The notes beneath the pieces were generated by a model, which saw only the letters and a list, made by a program, of their open reading frames with translations, was not told where the DNA came from and did not search any database. A stretch of DNA of 64,000 bases from positions 370,045 through 434,044 of the forward strand of contig NZ_JABAEB010000004.1 of the NCBI RefSeq assembly GCF_012584455.1. The letters are read 5' to 3'. Position 1 is the first letter of the stretch. The number at the start of each line of letters is the position of its first letter. A program made the translations under genes and the position numbers. Shown here piece by piece: positions 9,813 through 21,106 of the stretch. This DNA is from Shewanella oncorhynchi. GTDB taxonomy: Bacteria > Pseudomonadota > Gammaproteobacteria > Enterobacterales > Shewanellaceae.

Positions 9813-10621
9813 CGGTGACTCCTTACTTGGTGCGTCCAATTGCTATGACAAAACCCGCGTCAATCACAGCAAGTGCCTTTGTAGGATAGTGAGTTTTCAT
9901 TTTGTGTTTATATCTGCGACAACAGTATAAACCGTTAAATTTAATCTTTTGCATTAGTTCGAAGCAGCAAGGGCTAAAAAGTACCAATATCTGTTGCATA
10001 TTGAGACGCGAGTCACACTATCGCAAGTAACTGAGACCGACGCCCTACCACTCACTCAATCAAATGATTTCATCGATATAAATATCAGATAGTTAAGATA
10101 TTTATTCATTTTCATTTGTGGCTATTTTATACCACCTCGCTTTGATGCAAATCAATCAAACTCAGGGGTTTAGGTGGGTTTTGCGGTGAGGAACACACTT
10201 CCCCACCAGAGAGGATTGACAATCGAGAAAAACAAGAGTAGTGAGCAGCCATTAATTAATATAAAGTCATACTTTTACCAACTAGGCAGTAAAAATCAGC
10301 TCTAATCATCAAAAAACCAATAAATAAATAATGTTGCAACAAATTAACTAAAAAATATTGTCACAAATTTAAGTGAGCCATAATTTAAAACCTTTAAAAT
10401 CAAATATAAATACATATAAATATAAAAAATCACAATCGAACAGGCTAAAATGCATTAGTTTTAATAATGAATATTTGTATTTTTTCTCGTTTGAGAAGCT
10501 AACCTAAGTTGTTTAATATATGTCCTGTGTTAAGGAGACAATTTGGTAGAACTGGTGTCGTAGCCCAGCCAAGACCAACTTCGCGCACATAGGTACTAAC
10601 TTTTGGTGTGGAGATATCGAT
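9813..10621. other. Long AT-rich upstream region of cydA and of the small ORF at 10622
   Basis: About 800 bp between the leftward cydA and the rightward 26-codon ORF. It contains no long reading frame. It should hold the cyd promoter and a perfect FNR-type dyad (10142-10155), and its rightward end is the presumed leader of the small ORF, with AAGGAG at 10532-10537. The middle (10240-10500) is very A+T-rich with many A and T tracts. Confidence 0.6.
10142..10155. promoter_or_regulatory. FNR/EtrA-type binding site
   Basis: TTGATGCAAATCAA is a perfect match to the FNR consensus TTGAT-N4-ATCAA. In Shewanella the FNR homologue EtrA and Crp recognise related dyads. It lies 330 bp upstream of the cydA start and 467 bp upstream of the small ORF, so which gene it controls is open. 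Confidence 0.6.
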
Positions 10622-10702
10622 ATGACTAAATTATTTGAACGTCTGGTTAACAGCTACAAGCGTGTTTTTGTTGAACTTTATACAGCTAATGAGCTGAAAT
10701 AA
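10622..10702 (+). CDS. Candidate 26-residue small protein
   Basis: ATG to TAA encodes 26 residues (MTKLFERLVNSY, then KRVFVELYTANELK). It reads as one amphipathic helix with alternating basic and hydrophobic positions. GGAG lies eight to nine bases before the ATG. A rho-independent terminator follows about 60 bp after the stop, and the gene lies alone between divergent cydA and convergent purL, so it looks like an independent transcription unit. A strong upstream SD (AAGGAG at 10532-10537) precedes a six-codon frame (TTG at 10543 to TAG at 10563), a possible leader peptide. I do not recognise the protein. Confidence 0.5.
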   Translation: MTKLFERLVNSYKRVFVELYTANELK

Positions 10703-10762
10703 TCCCCAGAATTACTCGTGAAATTTATTGCATTTATGTGAAGTTTTGTTAGCGCAAAACGG

Positions 10763-10793
10763 GCCCCCATCTCCCTGAGATTGGGGGCTTTTT
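10763..10793 (+). terminator. Terminator downstream of the 26-codon ORF
   Basis: GCCCCCATCTC pairs with GAGATTGGGGGC (one bulged A) around a three-base loop, followed by TTTTT. This strong rightward terminator has no other gene to serve than the small ORF at 10622. Confidence 0.88.
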
Positions 10794-10868
10794 CTATATT
10801 AAGACCCTAGCATCCCCCAACAACTCCAAAACCCCATAAAACACCACGCCCCGTATCAAATGCGCAAC

Positions 10869-10918
10869 ATACCTATTAATAGGTATTTACCGATTAAAGT
10901 GGCTATTTTGCCACTTTA
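10869..10918. repeat. Perfect 18-bp palindrome followed by a 9-bp-stem hairpin
   Basis: ATACCTATTAATAGGTAT (10869-10886) is a perfect palindrome. Eight bases later TAAAGTGGC (10895-10903) pairs perfectly with GCCACTTTA (10910-10918) around a six-base loop. No T-run follows on either strand, so the second is not a normal terminator. The role is unknown. Confidence 0.6.
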
Positions 10919-10971
10919 GTCCATTAGATTATTTGCAACAAGCGTTAATAATTTGAAATACAATCACTTCC

Positions 10972-10987
10972 ATAAAATGCATTTTAT
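10972..10987. repeat. Perfect 16-bp AT-rich palindrome
   Basis: ATAAAATGCATTTTAT reads the same on both strands. It sits right beside the purL terminator. It may be an operator or only a chance AT-rich dyad. Confidence 0.4.
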
Positions 10988-10991
10988 ATAT

Positions 10992-11023
10992 AAAAAAAGG
11001 AGCGAAATTATCGCTCCTTTTTT
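10992..11023 (-). terminator. Terminator of purL
   Basis: AAAAAAGGAGCGA and TCGCTCCTTTTTT form a hairpin with a short AATTA-type loop, with T-runs on both strands. It follows the purL stop by about 60 bp and could work in both directions. Confidence 0.85.
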
Positions 11024-11083
11024 ACGCTTTCATTAACCTGCTTTTACCACTCAACAAAGGCAAAAGCCGTTGACTTTAAACGC

Positions 11084-14000
11084 TTAACCTAAGGTCACTC
11101 GTGCATTACGGAACATACGCATCCAAGGGCTATCTTCACCCCAAGCATCTGGATGCCAAGAGTTCGCCACAGTTCTGAACACACGTTCGGGGTGCGGCAT
11201 CATCAAGGTTACGCGGCCATCGGTGGTACAAATCCCAGTCAAGCCATTTGGCGAGCCGTTCGGGTTTTGTGGATACTGAGTCGCGATATTCCCCTTACCA
11301 TTGACAAAACGCAGCGCAATCGTGCCTGACGCTTCGGCAATCGCCAGCGCTTCAGGGCTAGCAAACTCAGCCAAACCTTCACCGTGGGATACAGCAATGG
11401 GCATACGTGAACCTGCCATACCTTGGAAGAATAACGACGGGCTCTGTTGCACTTCAACTAAGCTAAAACGCGCTTCAAAACGCTCCGAGCGGTTACGCAC
11501 AAAACGTGGCCAGTGCTCGCTGCCTGGGATAATTTCTTTCAGGTTTGACAGCATTTGACAACCATTACACACGCCAAGGGCGAAACTTGAGTCACGTTCA
11601 AAGAAACGAGAAAACTCATCGCGAGCACGCTCATTAAACAAAATCGACTTAGCCCAACCTTCACCCGCACCTAATACGTCACCGTAGGAGAAGCCACCAC
11701 AGGCCACTAGGCCTTGAAACTCACCTAGGCTGATACGGCCAGATAAAATATCCGACATGTGTACGTCGCGGCTTTCAAATCCGGCACGATCAAAAGCAGC
11801 GGCCATTTCTACGTGGGAGTTAACGCCCTGCTCACGCAAAATCGCCATCTTAGGCGCAGCGCCCTTAAGAATATAAGGCGCGGCAACATCAGTGCTTGGA
11901 TCAAAACTTAAGTTAACGGTTAAGCCTAAATCGGTTTCGTCTTGCTTAAGTTTGAACTCTTCAAGCGCGCACGCTGGGTTATCACGCAGAGCTTGCATAC
12001 GATACGTGGTTTCTGACCACACAGTACGCAGCGCTACACGGGTATCACTGAAGATTTCACGCGCGCCATCTTTAATGGTGATGCGTTGATCGTCGGCTAG
12101 AGTTCCGATCACATGGCAAGGCACGCCAGCGATAGCGAACTGAGCGGCAATTTTCGCAGCATTGTCACGGCTCACTTGCAGCACAGCGCCGAGCTCCTCA
12201 TTAAAGAGTCGTTCTAAATCAGTGCCCTGCAAGTCTTCTACATCTATGTCTAAACCTGTATTACCGGCAAAAGCCATTTCCACTAAGGTAGTGAATAAAC
12301 CACCGTCGCTACGGTCGTGGTAAGCGATAACCGACTTCTTAGCCACCAGATTTTGCATCGTTTCGAAGAAACCGCGCAGCAGTGCAGCATCGTCAAGATC
12401 CGGCGCAATATCACCCAGCTCACCAAACACTTGGGCTAAACAAGAACCGCCTAAACGATTTTTGCCCGCACCTAAATCCACTAACAGTAAAGACGTTTCG
12501 CCTTTATCGGTGCGTAGCTCTGGCGTCACTGTATTGCGAATATCTTGCACCACACCAAAGGCGGTAATGACCAATGACATAGGCGACGTCACGGTTTTAT
12601 CCGCGCCATCTTGCTGCCATGCAGTCTTCATCGACATAGAGTCTTTACCGACCGGAATGGTCAGGCTCAGCTCTGGACACAATTCTTCACCTACGGCTTT
12701 CACCGCTTCATAAAGACCCGCATCTTCACCAGGGTGACCCGCGGCAGACATCCAGTTGGCAGAAAGCTTAATACGCTTAAATGCACCGATATCGGCACCA
12801 GCGATATTCATGATTGACTCAGCCACAGCCATACGGGCAGAGGCGCCAAAGTCTAGTAGCGCTAGCGGTGTACGTTCACCCAGTGACATAGCTTCACCGG
12901 CGTAGGTATCAAAGCTTGCCGCTGTGACCGCGCAATCGGCCACAGGCACTTGCCATGGGCCCACCATTTGGTCACGGTTCACTAAACCCGTAACTGTGCG
13001 GTCGCCAATAGTGATAAGGAAGGTTTTATCCGCAACTGTAGGCAAGCTCAGTACGCGTTTAACCGCTTCTTTAACTTCAATATTATCTTGCGCTAACGCG
13101 GGTGATACCGCTTTAGCCGATACCACATCGCGGCTCATCTTAGGCGCTTTGCCTAATAAGACTTCGAGCGGTAAATCGATAGGATTATTATCGAAATGGC
13201 TGTCGCTAAGCGTTAAATGTTTCTCAGCTGTTGCTTCCCCCACAACCGCAAACGGGGCACGCTCACGCTCACAAATTGCAGTAAATAGTGCGAGGTTTTC
13301 AGGGGCAACGGACATCACATAACGTTCTTGTGATTCGTTACACCAGATTTCCAGCGGGCTCATGCCAGGCTCATCTGAAGGCACGTTACGCAGATTGAAT
13401 AAACCGCCGCGCTCGCCGTCATTCACAAGTTCAGGGAAAGCGTTCGACAAACCGCCCGCGCCCACATCGTGGATAAATTGGATAGGGTTTTTATCGCCAA
13501 GCTGCCAACATCGGTCAATCACTTCCTGACAACGACGTTCCATTTCGGGGTTTTCACGTTGCACAGAAGCAAAATCTAAGTCTTCACTCGATTGACCCGA
13601 TGCCATAGATGAAGCAGCGCCGCCGCCCAAACCAATGTTCATCGCAGGGCCACCCAGCACAATCAGCTTAGCGCCGACGGTGATTTCGCCCTTCTGTACA
13701 TGCTCTTCGCGAATGTTACCCAAACCACCGGCTAACATAATCGGCTTATGGTAACCACGGACTTCTACGCCGTTATGGCTGCTGACTTCCTGCTCGTAGG
13801 TACGGAAATAACCGACCAATGCCGGACGACCAAACTCGTTGTTAAATGCCGCGCCGCCCAGTGGGCCTTCGGTCATGATGTCCAGCGCACTGACGATGCG
13901 CTCTGGCTTGCCATAGTTACCTTCCCATGGCTGAACAAAACCCGGGATTTTTAAATTGGATACGCTAAAGCCCGTTAAACCGGCTTTAGGTTTAGAACCA

Positions 14001-14968
14001 CGACCTGTCGCGCCTTCATCACGGATTTCACCACCTGAACCGGTTGCAGCGCCAGGATAGGGGCTGATGGCGGTTGGATGGTTGTGGGTTTCCACTTTCA
14101 TCAGGATGTGCATAGGTTCAGTATGGTAGTTGTACACCCCATCTGGATCGGGGAAGAAACGACCGGCAACCGAGCCTTCCATCACAGCAGCGTTATCTTT
14201 GTAGGCAGATAACACGTGATCAGGCGTGGTTTCAAAGGTGTTCTTAATCATTTTGAACAATGACTTAGGCTGAACTTCACCGTCAATGGTCCAATCTGCG
14301 TTAAAAATCTTATGACGACAATGCTCAGAGTTCGCCTGAGCAAACATCATCAATTCGATGTCATGGGGATTACGGCCTAAACGGACGAAGTTCTCGACTA
14401 AATAGTCGATTTCATCTTCGGCTAAGGCAAGCCCCAATTCAGTGTTAGCCACTTCAAGTGCGCGGCGACCTTCCCCAAGAATATTGACGCTCTTAAACGG
14501 CGCAGGCTCAGTGCGTTTGAACAGCACATCGGCTTTGGTAAAATCATCGAGGATAATTTCAACCATGCGATCGTGCAGCAACGCATTTAAAGCTTGTTGC
14601 TGAGGCGCTGTCAGTGCATCTGACTCGACATAATACGCAACGCCTCGCTCCAAACGCTTCACTTTACCAAGGCCACAATTGTGCGCGATGTCAGTGGCTT
14701 TTGAAGACCAAGGAGAAATAGTACCGGGGCGAGGAGTGACAAACAGGAGTGAACCTTGGGGGATATGAGCTTCTATCGCAGGTCCATAGGTGAGAATTTT
14801 TTCAAGTTGCTGGCGTTCATTTGTATCGAGCAACTCGCTCAAATCCGCTAAATGGACATACTCAGCATAGATTTGGCGTACCGGAAGCGCCGCGTTTTCG
14901 CAGGCCTCCATCAGCTTTTGCACCCTAAACGTCGAGAGTGCAGGGGCTCCGCGGATGATCTCCATCAC
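11084..14968 (-). CDS. purL: Phosphoribosylformylglycinamidine (FGAM) synthase
   Basis: A 1294-residue large-type PurL, the length typical of gammaproteobacteria. It converts FGAR and glutamine to FGAM in the fourth step of purine synthesis, in the cytoplasm. In order: an N-terminal PurS-like domain, two AIRS-like synthase halves (motifs [14 protein letters not shown] and [13 protein letters not shown] in the first), and a class I glutaminase domain at the C-terminus with the nucleophile in GVCNGCQM (Cys1134) and the His-Glu pair in MMPHPERVF. The start may be GTG 14968 or ATG 14965; AAGGTG upstream suits either. Monocistronic, divergent from mltF. Confidence 0.97.
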   Translation of the reverse strand: MMEIIRGAPALSTFRVQKLMEACENAALPVRQIYAEYVHLADLSELLDTNERQQLEKILTYGPAIEAHIPQGSLLFVTPRPGTISPWSSKATDIAHNCGLGKVKRLERGVAYYVESDALTAPQQQALNALLHDRMVEIILDDFTKADVLFKRTEPAPFKSVNILGEGRRALEVANTELGLALAEDEIDYLVENFVRLGRNPHDIELMMFAQANSEHCRHKIFNADWTIDGEVQPKSLFKMIKNTFETTPDHVLSAYKDNAAVMEGSVAGRFFPDPDGVYNYHTEPMHILMKVETHNHPTAISPYPGAATGSGGEIRDEGATGRGSKPKAGLTGFSVSNLKIPGFVQPWEGNYGKPERIVSALDIMTEGPLGGAAFNNEFGRPALVGYFRTYEQEVSSHNGVEVRGYHKPIMLAGGLGNIREEHVQKGEITVGAKLIVLGGPAMNIGLGGGAASSMASGQSSEDLDFASVQRENPEMERRCQEVIDRCWQLGDKNPIQFIHDVGAGGLSNAFPELVNDGERGGLFNLRNVPSDEPGMSPLEIWCNESQERYVMSVAPENLALFTAICERERAPFAVVGEATAEKHLTLSDSHFDNNPIDLPLEVLLGKAPKMSRDVVSAKAVSPALAQDNIEVKEAVKRVLSLPTVADKTFLITIGDRTVTGLVNRDQMVGPWQVPVADCAVTAASFDTYAGEAMSLGERTPLALLDFGASARMAVAESIMNIAGADIGAFKRIKLSANWMSAAGHPGEDAGLYEAVKAVGEELCPELSLTIPVGKDSMSMKTAWQQDGADKTVTSPMSLVITAFGVVQDIRNTVTPELRTDKGETSLLLVDLGAGKNRLGGSCLAQVFGELGDIAPDLDDAALLRGFFETMQNLVAKKSVIAYHDRSDGGLFTTLVEMAFAGNTGLDIDVEDLQGTDLERLFNEELGAVLQVSRDNAAKIAAQFAIAGVPCHVIGTLADDQRITIKDGAREIFSDTRVALRTVWSETTYRMQALRDNPACALEEFKLKQDETDLGLTVNLSFDPSTDVAAPYILKGAAPKMAILREQGVNSHVEMAAAFDRAGFESRDVHMSDILSGRISLGEFQGLVACGGFSYGDVLGAGEGWAKSILFNERARDEFSRFFERDSSFALGVCNGCQMLSNLKEIIPGSEHWPRFVRNRSERFEARFSLVEVQQSPSLFFQGMAGSRMPIAVSHGEGLAEFASPEALAIAEASGTIALRFVNGKGNIATQYPQNPNGSPNGLTGICTTDGRVTLMMPHPERVFRTVANSWHPDAWGEDSPWMRMFRNARVTLG

Positions 14969-15244
14969 GTCTATTCACCTTATTATTTATTATTGCAGGG
15001 GTCAGAGGTGGCGCTATTATAAGGAAATGTCTGTCACAAATCACCTGCGACCTTACGCAAAACAGTGTTTCCTGTGATATAAAAAGCCCAGTATTGTGTC
15101 GGCTGTACTTTCCCCCAGAATGATTTTTTTTCGAAATCGCAGACAAACGGATATAATCCCACCAATGTCAGCCAGTTCACCACTAATGCCCCACTGTTAA
15201 CTCGCTATCTATAATATTGATTTTATTTACTATAAGTACATTTA

Positions 15245-16675
15245 ATGACTCGATTTCTGTTCGCTCTTATCTTAGGTTTCCTACTGACTGCCTGTCAGCA
15301 GGTGACCGTGGACGAAACAGAATTCGTGCCAAAAAAGTTAACTGAGCTAAGAGTCGGTACACTTTACGGCCCACAGATTTATATGACCTCGGGCCAAGGT
15401 GATAGCGGTTTCGATTACGATATGGCGGTATTGTTTGCCGAATACTTAAATGTGCCCTTAAAAATGGTGCCCTACACAAACCGTATCGAGTTGTACGAAG
15501 CCCTCAAAAAGAATGAAATCGATATTATTGCTGCAGGCATGACAGAAACGCCCACAAGGCGAGAACAGTTCCGCTTAGGTCCACCGCTATACCGGGTGAA
15601 TCAAGTGTTGGTGTATCGCGAAGGCATGCCAACCCCAAAAGACATCAGCGACTTAAAAGGCAAGATCACCGTTATCGCCGACTCTTCCTTCGTCGAGACC
15701 TTGACCCAGTTGCAAAAGCATTATCCAACGCTGGTGTGGGATCAAATTACCGACAAAGACAGTGAAGAGTTGTTGGCTATGATTGCCAACAAAGAAATTG
15801 ACTACACTATCGCCGACTCCAGCAGCGTACAGATCAACCGTCGCTACCTGCCCGACCTACGCTCAGGCCCTGTGCTAGAAGAAAAACTCGATGTGATCTG
15901 GCTATTACCTCCCACTCACAGTGATGAACTTATGAGTAAATTGCTGGCCTTTTGGCACCAAGAGAAGCTTGCCGGTACGCTGGATCATCTCAACGAGAAA
16001 TACTTTGGTCATGTAAAACGCTTCGATTATATCGATACTCGCGCATTTATCCGTGCCATTGAGACAGTATTGCCGCGTTATCGACAATTATTTGAAACCC
16101 ATGCAGGCAATTTAGATTGGCGTAAACTGGCAGCAACCAGCTATCAAGAATCACATTGGAATCCTAATGCCCGCTCGGCCACAGGAGTGCGTGGCATGAT
16201 GATGTTGACTCAACCAACCGCCAAAGAGATTGGGATCACCAACCGACTCGATGCCGAAGAAAGTATTCGCGGCGGCGCGGCGTATTTGAACGATATGATC
16301 AATCGCCTGCCAGAATCGATCCCCGAGAGTCAACGCATGTGGTTTGCGCTGGCCTCTTACAACATAGGATATGCCCATATTGAAGATGCACGTAAGCTTG
16401 CGGAATCGATGGAGTTAAATCCCAATGCTTGGCGAGATTTAAAAAAGGTACTACCGCTACTGCAAAAGCGTAAATATTATCAAAAAACACGTTATGGTTA
16501 CGCCCGAGGCAGTGAAGCCGTTCATTACGTCGACAGCATCCGTCGCTACTATGACACGCTAGTCTGGGTGGATAATCAGTCGAAACAACCCGACCCCGAT
16601 GATGACTCGAGCGACCTTACTGCGGAAGAACCCGTACTTCCAGCAGGAACGTTAAGTCCTGATCAACCTAAATAG
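15245..16675 (+). CDS. mltF: Membrane-bound lytic murein transglycosylase F
   Basis: A 476-residue outer-membrane lipoprotein that cleaves peptidoglycan glycan strands to 1,6-anhydromuropeptides. The signal peptide ends in the lipobox LLTAC, acylated at Cys17. Residues ~35-255 form a periplasmic-binding-protein-like (SBP_bac_3) regulatory domain ([22 protein letters not shown]). Residues ~280-440 form the SLT lysozyme-like domain with the catalytic Glu302 in SYQESHWNP and the motifs GVRGMMMLT and [12 protein letters not shown] Pro/Asp/Glu-rich tail of about 25 residues ends it. It is divergent from purL, as in other gammaproteobacteria. Confidence 0.95.
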   Translation: MTRFLFALILGFLLTACQQVTVDETEFVPKKLTELRVGTLYGPQIYMTSGQGDSGFDYDMAVLFAEYLNVPLKMVPYTNRIELYEALKKNEIDIIAAGMTETPTRREQFRLGPPLYRVNQVLVYREGMPTPKDISDLKGKITVIADSSFVETLTQLQKHYPTLVWDQITDKDSEELLAMIANKEIDYTIADSSSVQINRRYLPDLRSGPVLEEKLDVIWLLPPTHSDELMSKLLAFWHQEKLAGTLDHLNEKYFGHVKRFDYIDTRAFIRAIETVLPRYRQLFETHAGNLDWRKLAATSYQESHWNPNARSATGVRGMMMLTQPTAKEIGITNRLDAEESIRGGAAYLNDMINRLPESIPESQRMWFALASYNIGYAHIEDARKLAESMELNPNAWRDLKKVLPLLQKRKYYQKTRYGYARGSEAVHYVDSIRRYYDTLVWVDNQSKQPDPDDDSSDLTAEEPVLPAGTLSPDQPK

Positions 16676-17003
16676 CTTAACTCGTTAGCGCTCAGGTGCA
16701 TGGGCCAAACGACAATCCAACAACTCACTTCTTATATATCAAGTACAGAGTTTTACGTAACAAGAACACCAACATAAAAACTCAAGATGTACGTAGATGT
16801 CTTCAACAAGGTCAGATACTAAGCAACAGGCAAGCTGAATTAAGGTTTATCAACCTAACTCAAATTTGCGATGAAAAACATCGCTTAGTTCAGCTTATCT
16901 GACCAGTGCTATTGCTGCACTCCTGTGCAACTGCTACTGTCTTGGGTTATGACCTAAGATAAATCTCTGTAGGGCATCGATAATAACAATTAATGGGGTC
17001 AAT
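16676..17003. other. Structured intergenic region, possible leader of the 39-codon ORF
   Basis: This 328-bp gap contains an unusual set of inverted repeats. GGTCAGAT (16810-16817) pairs with ATCTGACC (16897-16904). Inside it AAGCTGAATTAAG (16832-16844) pairs with CTTAGTTCAGCTT (16884-16896) with one G-T wobble. At the tip GCGATG (16868-16873) pairs with CATCGC (16879-16884) around AAAAA. Further on CTTGGGT (16941-16947) can pair with ACCTAAG (16952-16958). There is no T-run after any of them, so none is an ordinary terminator for mltF. A 68-codon frame at 16696-16902 overlaps the structure and is not convincing. Confidence 0.5.
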
Positions 17004-17123
17004 ATGAGAAGAAAAACCATCAACAATACCGTTGCGCGTCGTCGTACTTTGCTAAAAATTCGTCATCGCCGTATTTTAAATCGTCAAAAACTCTTCTTTA
17101 CTTTTATTCAGTCTCAGGATTAA
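17004..17123 (+). CDS. Candidate 39-residue highly basic protein
   Basis: ATG to TAA encodes 39 residues, 12 of them Arg or Lys, with clusters VARRRTLLKIRHRR and a hydrophobic-aromatic end (KLFFTFIQSQD). TGGGG lies a few bases before the ATG as a possible ribosome-binding site. A leader rich in inverted repeats lies upstream (16810-16958). The stop is 17 bp from the end of convergent tadA. The composition recalls small ribosomal or nucleic-acid-binding proteins, but I do not recognise it and give no function. Confidence 0.5.
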   Translation: MRRKTINNTVARRRTLLKIRHRRILNRQKLFFTFIQSQD

Positions 17124-17140
17124 TTCTGTCACGTTAATCG

Positions 17141-17671
<531 letters not shown>

Positions 17672-17774
17672 TTACACCTTATCTCTTTTAGCAAAAAATA
17701 AAGCCGGATTATATCAGTCAAGCACAGATATTTCACGGCTGAGCCATTCAACCTAAGTTAATCCATCAAACAAC

Positions 17775-17799
17775 AAAAAAGGCGCACTCGGCGCCTTTT
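17775..17799 (-). terminator. Terminator of guaBA
   Basis: Read leftward, AAAAGGCGC and GCGCCTTTT form a nine-pair stem with a CGAGT loop ending in a long T-run. It lies 24 bp past the guaA stop codon and separates guaA from tadA. Confidence 0.9.
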
Positions 17800-17822
17800 A
17801 TTCGTTAATTCAAATAATTAAC

Positions 17823-19400
17823 TTATTCCCATTCGATAGTCGCTGGCGGCTTGCCAGAGATATCGTAAACTACGCGGGAAATGCCATCGACTTCGTTGAT
17901 GATGCGGTTTGATACGCGGCCTAAGAAATCATAGGGTAGATGTGCCCAATGGGCCGTCATAAAATCGATTGTTTCGACGGCGCGCAATGACACCACCCAA
18001 TCGTATTTACGGCCATCACCCATCACGCCAACAGAGCGTACTGGTAAGAACACAGTAAAGGCTTGACTGACTTTATTGTATAAGTCGGCTTTATGCAGTT
18101 CTTCGATGAAGATAGCATCGGCGCGGCGCAGCAAGTCACAGTATTCTTTTTTCACTTCACCTAATACGCGCACACCAAGACCTGGTCCTGGGAACGGGTG
18201 ACGATATAGCATGTTGTATGGTAGGCCTAACTCAAGACCAATTTTACGCACTTCATCTTTGAACAGTTCACGCAGAGGCTCGACTAAACCGAGCGCCATA
18301 TCGGCTGGCAAACCGCCAACGTTATGGTGAGATTTAATCACATGGGCTTTGCCTGTGGCACTGCCGGCAGATTCAATCACGTCTGGATAAATCGTGCCTT
18401 GCGCTAACCATTTGGCATTGGCGCATTTTTTCGATTCTTCATCGAAAATTTCCACGAATACACGGCCGATGATCTTACGCTTAGCCTCTGGATCGGCTTC
18501 GCCTTTCATCGCATCGAGGAAACGGTTTTCCGCATCAACGTGGATGATATTCAGGCCGAAATGATCGCCAAACATTTCCATCACTTGCTCGGCTTCGTTC
18601 AAACGTAATAAACCGTTATCAACGAATACGCAGGTCAGTTTTTTGCCGATAGCGCGGTGTAGCAGCATAGCCACAACCGAAGAATCAACACCGCCCGATA
18701 ATCCTAAAATCACTTCATCATCACCGATTTGCTTCTTCAAGCGCTCAATCGCATCTTCGATGATAGAGGAAGGTTTCCAGTTGGCTGCACAGCCACAAAT
18801 GTCTAAGGCAAAGTGCGATAACATGCGCATACCTTGGCGAGTGTGGGTCACTTCTGGGTGGAACTGTACGCCGAAGAATTGCTTCTCTTCGTTTGCCATA
18901 GCGGCAAATGGGCAAGTGTCCGTTTTAGCGACCGCCACAAACCCTTCAGGAATAGCCGACACTTTATCGCCGTGGCTCATCCATACGTCGAGTAAGGGTT
19001 TGCCGTCACTGCTAACCGCATCTTCGATGCCTTTGAATAGCAATGAATCTGTCAGCATTTCAATTTGAGCGTAGCCGAATTCACCTTCGCCCACACCTTG
19101 GATCACTTTACCGCCCAGCTGCTCAGACATAGTCTGCATGCCGTAACAAATGCCCAGTACCGGCACTCCTGCGGTAAAGACGTATTCAGGCGCACGCGGC
19201 GAGTTTTCAGCCGTGACACTTTCTGGTCCGCCCGCAAGAATAATGCCGTTCGGAGCAAATTCGCGGATTTGGGCTTCGGTGACATCCCAAGCCCATAATT
19301 CGCAGTAAACGCCGATTTCACGGATACGACGGGCAATCAGTTGAGTGTACTGGGATCCAAAATCGAGGATCAGTATCTTGTGCTCATGAATATCGCTCAT
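17823..19400 (-). CDS. guaA: GMP synthase (glutamine-hydrolysing)
   Basis: A 525-residue enzyme converting XMP to GMP with ATP and glutamine. Residues 1-205 are a class I glutaminase domain with nucleophile Cys85 in GICYGMQ and the His-Glu pair in QFHPEVTHT. From about 210 follows the ATP-pyrophosphatase domain with the P-loop [11 protein letters not shown]. The C-terminal dimerisation domain ends PPATIEWE, the typical GuaA terminus. It lies 119 bp after guaB, with a GC-rich hairpin in the gap. Length equals the E. coli protein. Confidence 0.98.
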   Translation of the reverse strand: MSDIHEHKILILDFGSQYTQLIARRIREIGVYCELWAWDVTEAQIREFAPNGIILAGGPESVTAENSPRAPEYVFTAGVPVLGICYGMQTMSEQLGGKVIQGVGEGEFGYAQIEMLTDSLLFKGIEDAVSSDGKPLLDVWMSHGDKVSAIPEGFVAVAKTDTCPFAAMANEEKQFFGVQFHPEVTHTRQGMRMLSHFALDICGCAANWKPSSIIEDAIERLKKQIGDDEVILGLSGGVDSSVVAMLLHRAIGKKLTCVFVDNGLLRLNEAEQVMEMFGDHFGLNIIHVDAENRFLDAMKGEADPEAKRKIIGRVFVEIFDEESKKCANAKWLAQGTIYPDVIESAGSATGKAHVIKSHHNVGGLPADMALGLVEPLRELFKDEVRKIGLELGLPYNMLYRHPFPGPGLGVRVLGEVKKEYCDLLRRADAIFIEELHKADLYNKVSQAFTVFLPVRSVGVMGDGRKYDWVVSLRAVETIDFMTAHWAHLPYDFLGRVSNRIINEVDGISRVVYDISGKPPATIEWE

Positions 19401-19484
19401 GGGTAACCTTTATCTCATCTATTGTTTTAACATTGCTCAACGCGGCGAGAGCCAGCCTTGAGTATTGGATCACACGCTTTACAA

Positions 19485-19507
19485 AGGGGCGGCTTATTGC
19501 CGCCCCT
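19485..19507 (-). terminator. GC-rich hairpin between guaB and guaA, possible attenuating terminator
   Basis: Read leftward, AGGGGCGGC and GCCGCCCCT pair perfectly (nine pairs) around AATAA. Only TTTGT follows, so it is a weak terminator at best and may reduce read-through from guaB into guaA or protect the guaB message end. Confidence 0.5.
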
Positions 19508-19519
19508 CTTATCAAACGA

Positions 19520-20986
19520 TTAAGAACCTGAACGGTAGTTCGGCGCTTCTTTAGTGATAGTCACATCGTGTACGTGGGACTCGCCCATGCCTGCTGAAGT
19601 CACTTTCACAAATTGGGCTTTTTCATTCAGCTCTAGAATGGTGGCACACCCTGTTAAGCCCATGCATGAACGCAGACCGCCCATATGTTGATGGATGATT
19701 TCCTTCAACTTGCCTTTATAAGGCACGCGCGCCTCTACACCTTCTGGGACTAACTTATCGGCAGCATTATCTGATTGGAAATAACGGTCAGATGAGCCTT
19801 GAGACATAGCGCCTAATGACCCCATACCACGGTAGGATTTATACGCACGGCCTTGATATAACTCAGTTTCGCCCGGTGCTTCCTCAGTTCCCGCAAACAT
19901 TGAGCCCGCCATGATGCAAGATGCACCCGCGGCTAATGCTTTGGCTAAATCACCAGAGAAACGAATGCCGCCATCGGCAATCACAGGAATACCTAAGCTT
20001 TTCATGGCTTCAGCAGCATCGGAAACGGCCGTAATTTGTGGTACGCCAACACCTGTCACGATACGAGTCGTACAGATAGAACCAGGGCCAATACCCACTT
20101 TAACTGCGTTAACACCCGCTTCGACTAAGGCTAATGCACCTTCAGCCGTGGCAACGTTACCACCGATAATTTGCAAATCAGGATGTTTAGCGCGAGTTTC
20201 ACGAATGCGTTGTAAAACGCCTTCGGAATGACCGTGGGAAGAATCGATAAGTAAAACGTCAACACCGGCTTTAACCAGAGCCTCAACACGCTCTTCATTA
20301 CCAGCGCCCGCACCTACGGCGGCGCCAACACGTAAACGGCCTAATTCATCTTTACAGGCGTTAGGTTTACGTTCGGCTTTCTCGAAGTCTTTAACAGTGA
20401 TGAGGCCTTTCAGCTTATAGTTATCATCAACCACAAGCACTTTTTCGATACGGTGTGAGTGCATCAACTTTTGCACTTCATCTAATTTAGTGCCTTCGGC
20501 AACTGTGACTAAACGCGCTTTAGGCGTCATCACTTCTTCTACCGTCTTGCTCCAATCCGTCACGAAACGTACGTCACGGCCAGTAATGATACCGACCAGC
20601 TCGTTGGCTTCGTTGACCACGGGATAACCCGCAAAACCATTCTTCAGTGTTAACACTTTCAGATCGGCTAAAGTCGTTGATGGGGTCACAGTTACAGGTT
20701 GTTGAACCACGCCCGCTTCGTAAATTTTTACTTTACGAACTTCTTCGGCTTGTTTTTCAATGCTCATGTTTTTATGAATAAAGCCTAAGCCGCCTTCCTG
20801 CGCCATAGCGATCGCAAGACGAGCTTCGGTAACTGTGTCCATAGCGGCAGACACAAGTGGGATATTCAATTCAATGGTATTGGTCAGGCGAGTTTTAAGA
20901 ATGGCGGTATTTGGGAGTACAGTCGAATGCGCAGGAACAAGCAACACATCGTCAAAAGTAAGCGCTTCTTTAATTAAACGTAGCAT
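19520..20986 (-). CDS. guaB: Inosine-5'-monophosphate dehydrogenase
   Basis: A 488-residue enzyme that oxidises IMP to XMP with NAD, the first committed step to GMP. The start [20 protein letters not shown] aligns with E. coli GuaB and GGGGAG lies nine bases upstream, so I took ATG 20986 instead of the longer frame. A TIM barrel is interrupted by two CBS domains (about residues 95-205). The catalytic Cys305 lies in GPGSICTTR, the same number as in E. coli, followed by the flap region near [10 protein letters not shown]. First gene of guaBA; divergent from xseA with 120 bp between starts. Confidence 0.98.
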   Translation of the reverse strand: MLRLIKEALTFDDVLLVPAHSTVLPNTAILKTRLTNTIELNIPLVSAAMDTVTEARLAIAMAQEGGLGFIHKNMSIEKQAEEVRKVKIYEAGVVQQPVTVTPSTTLADLKVLTLKNGFAGYPVVNEANELVGIITGRDVRFVTDWSKTVEEVMTPKARLVTVAEGTKLDEVQKLMHSHRIEKVLVVDDNYKLKGLITVKDFEKAERKPNACKDELGRLRVGAAVGAGAGNEERVEALVKAGVDVLLIDSSHGHSEGVLQRIRETRAKHPDLQIIGGNVATAEGALALVEAGVNAVKVGIGPGSICTTRIVTGVGVPQITAVSDAAEAMKSLGIPVIADGGIRFSGDLAKALAAGASCIMAGSMFAGTEEAPGETELYQGRAYKSYRGMGSLGAMSQGSSDRYFQSDNAADKLVPEGVEARVPYKGKLKEIIHQHMGGLRSCMGLTGCATILELNEKAQFVKVTSAGMGESHVHDVTITKEAPNYRSGS

Positions 20987-21106
20987 ATGCAACATCTCCC
21001 CAGTTGAGTAGGATTTAGAGGTGAAATATTGCGGCGGGATTATACCTTGCATATCTCCACTGGTAAATGGAAAATAGTAAATATCCCCATTTTATTGAGT
21101 TATTCG

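Noticed and set aside
12924..13322. 132-codon frame antisense to purL
   Set aside because: Shadow of a highly conserved gene; no SD or independent character.
15054..15069. Possible PurR operator upstream of purL
   Set aside because: ACGCAAA matches one half-site, but the other half fails (about 10 of 16 positions), so I do not call it.
16696..16902. 68-codon frame after mltF
   Set aside because: It overlaps the nested inverted repeat at 16810-16904, has no SD, and reads like random sequence.
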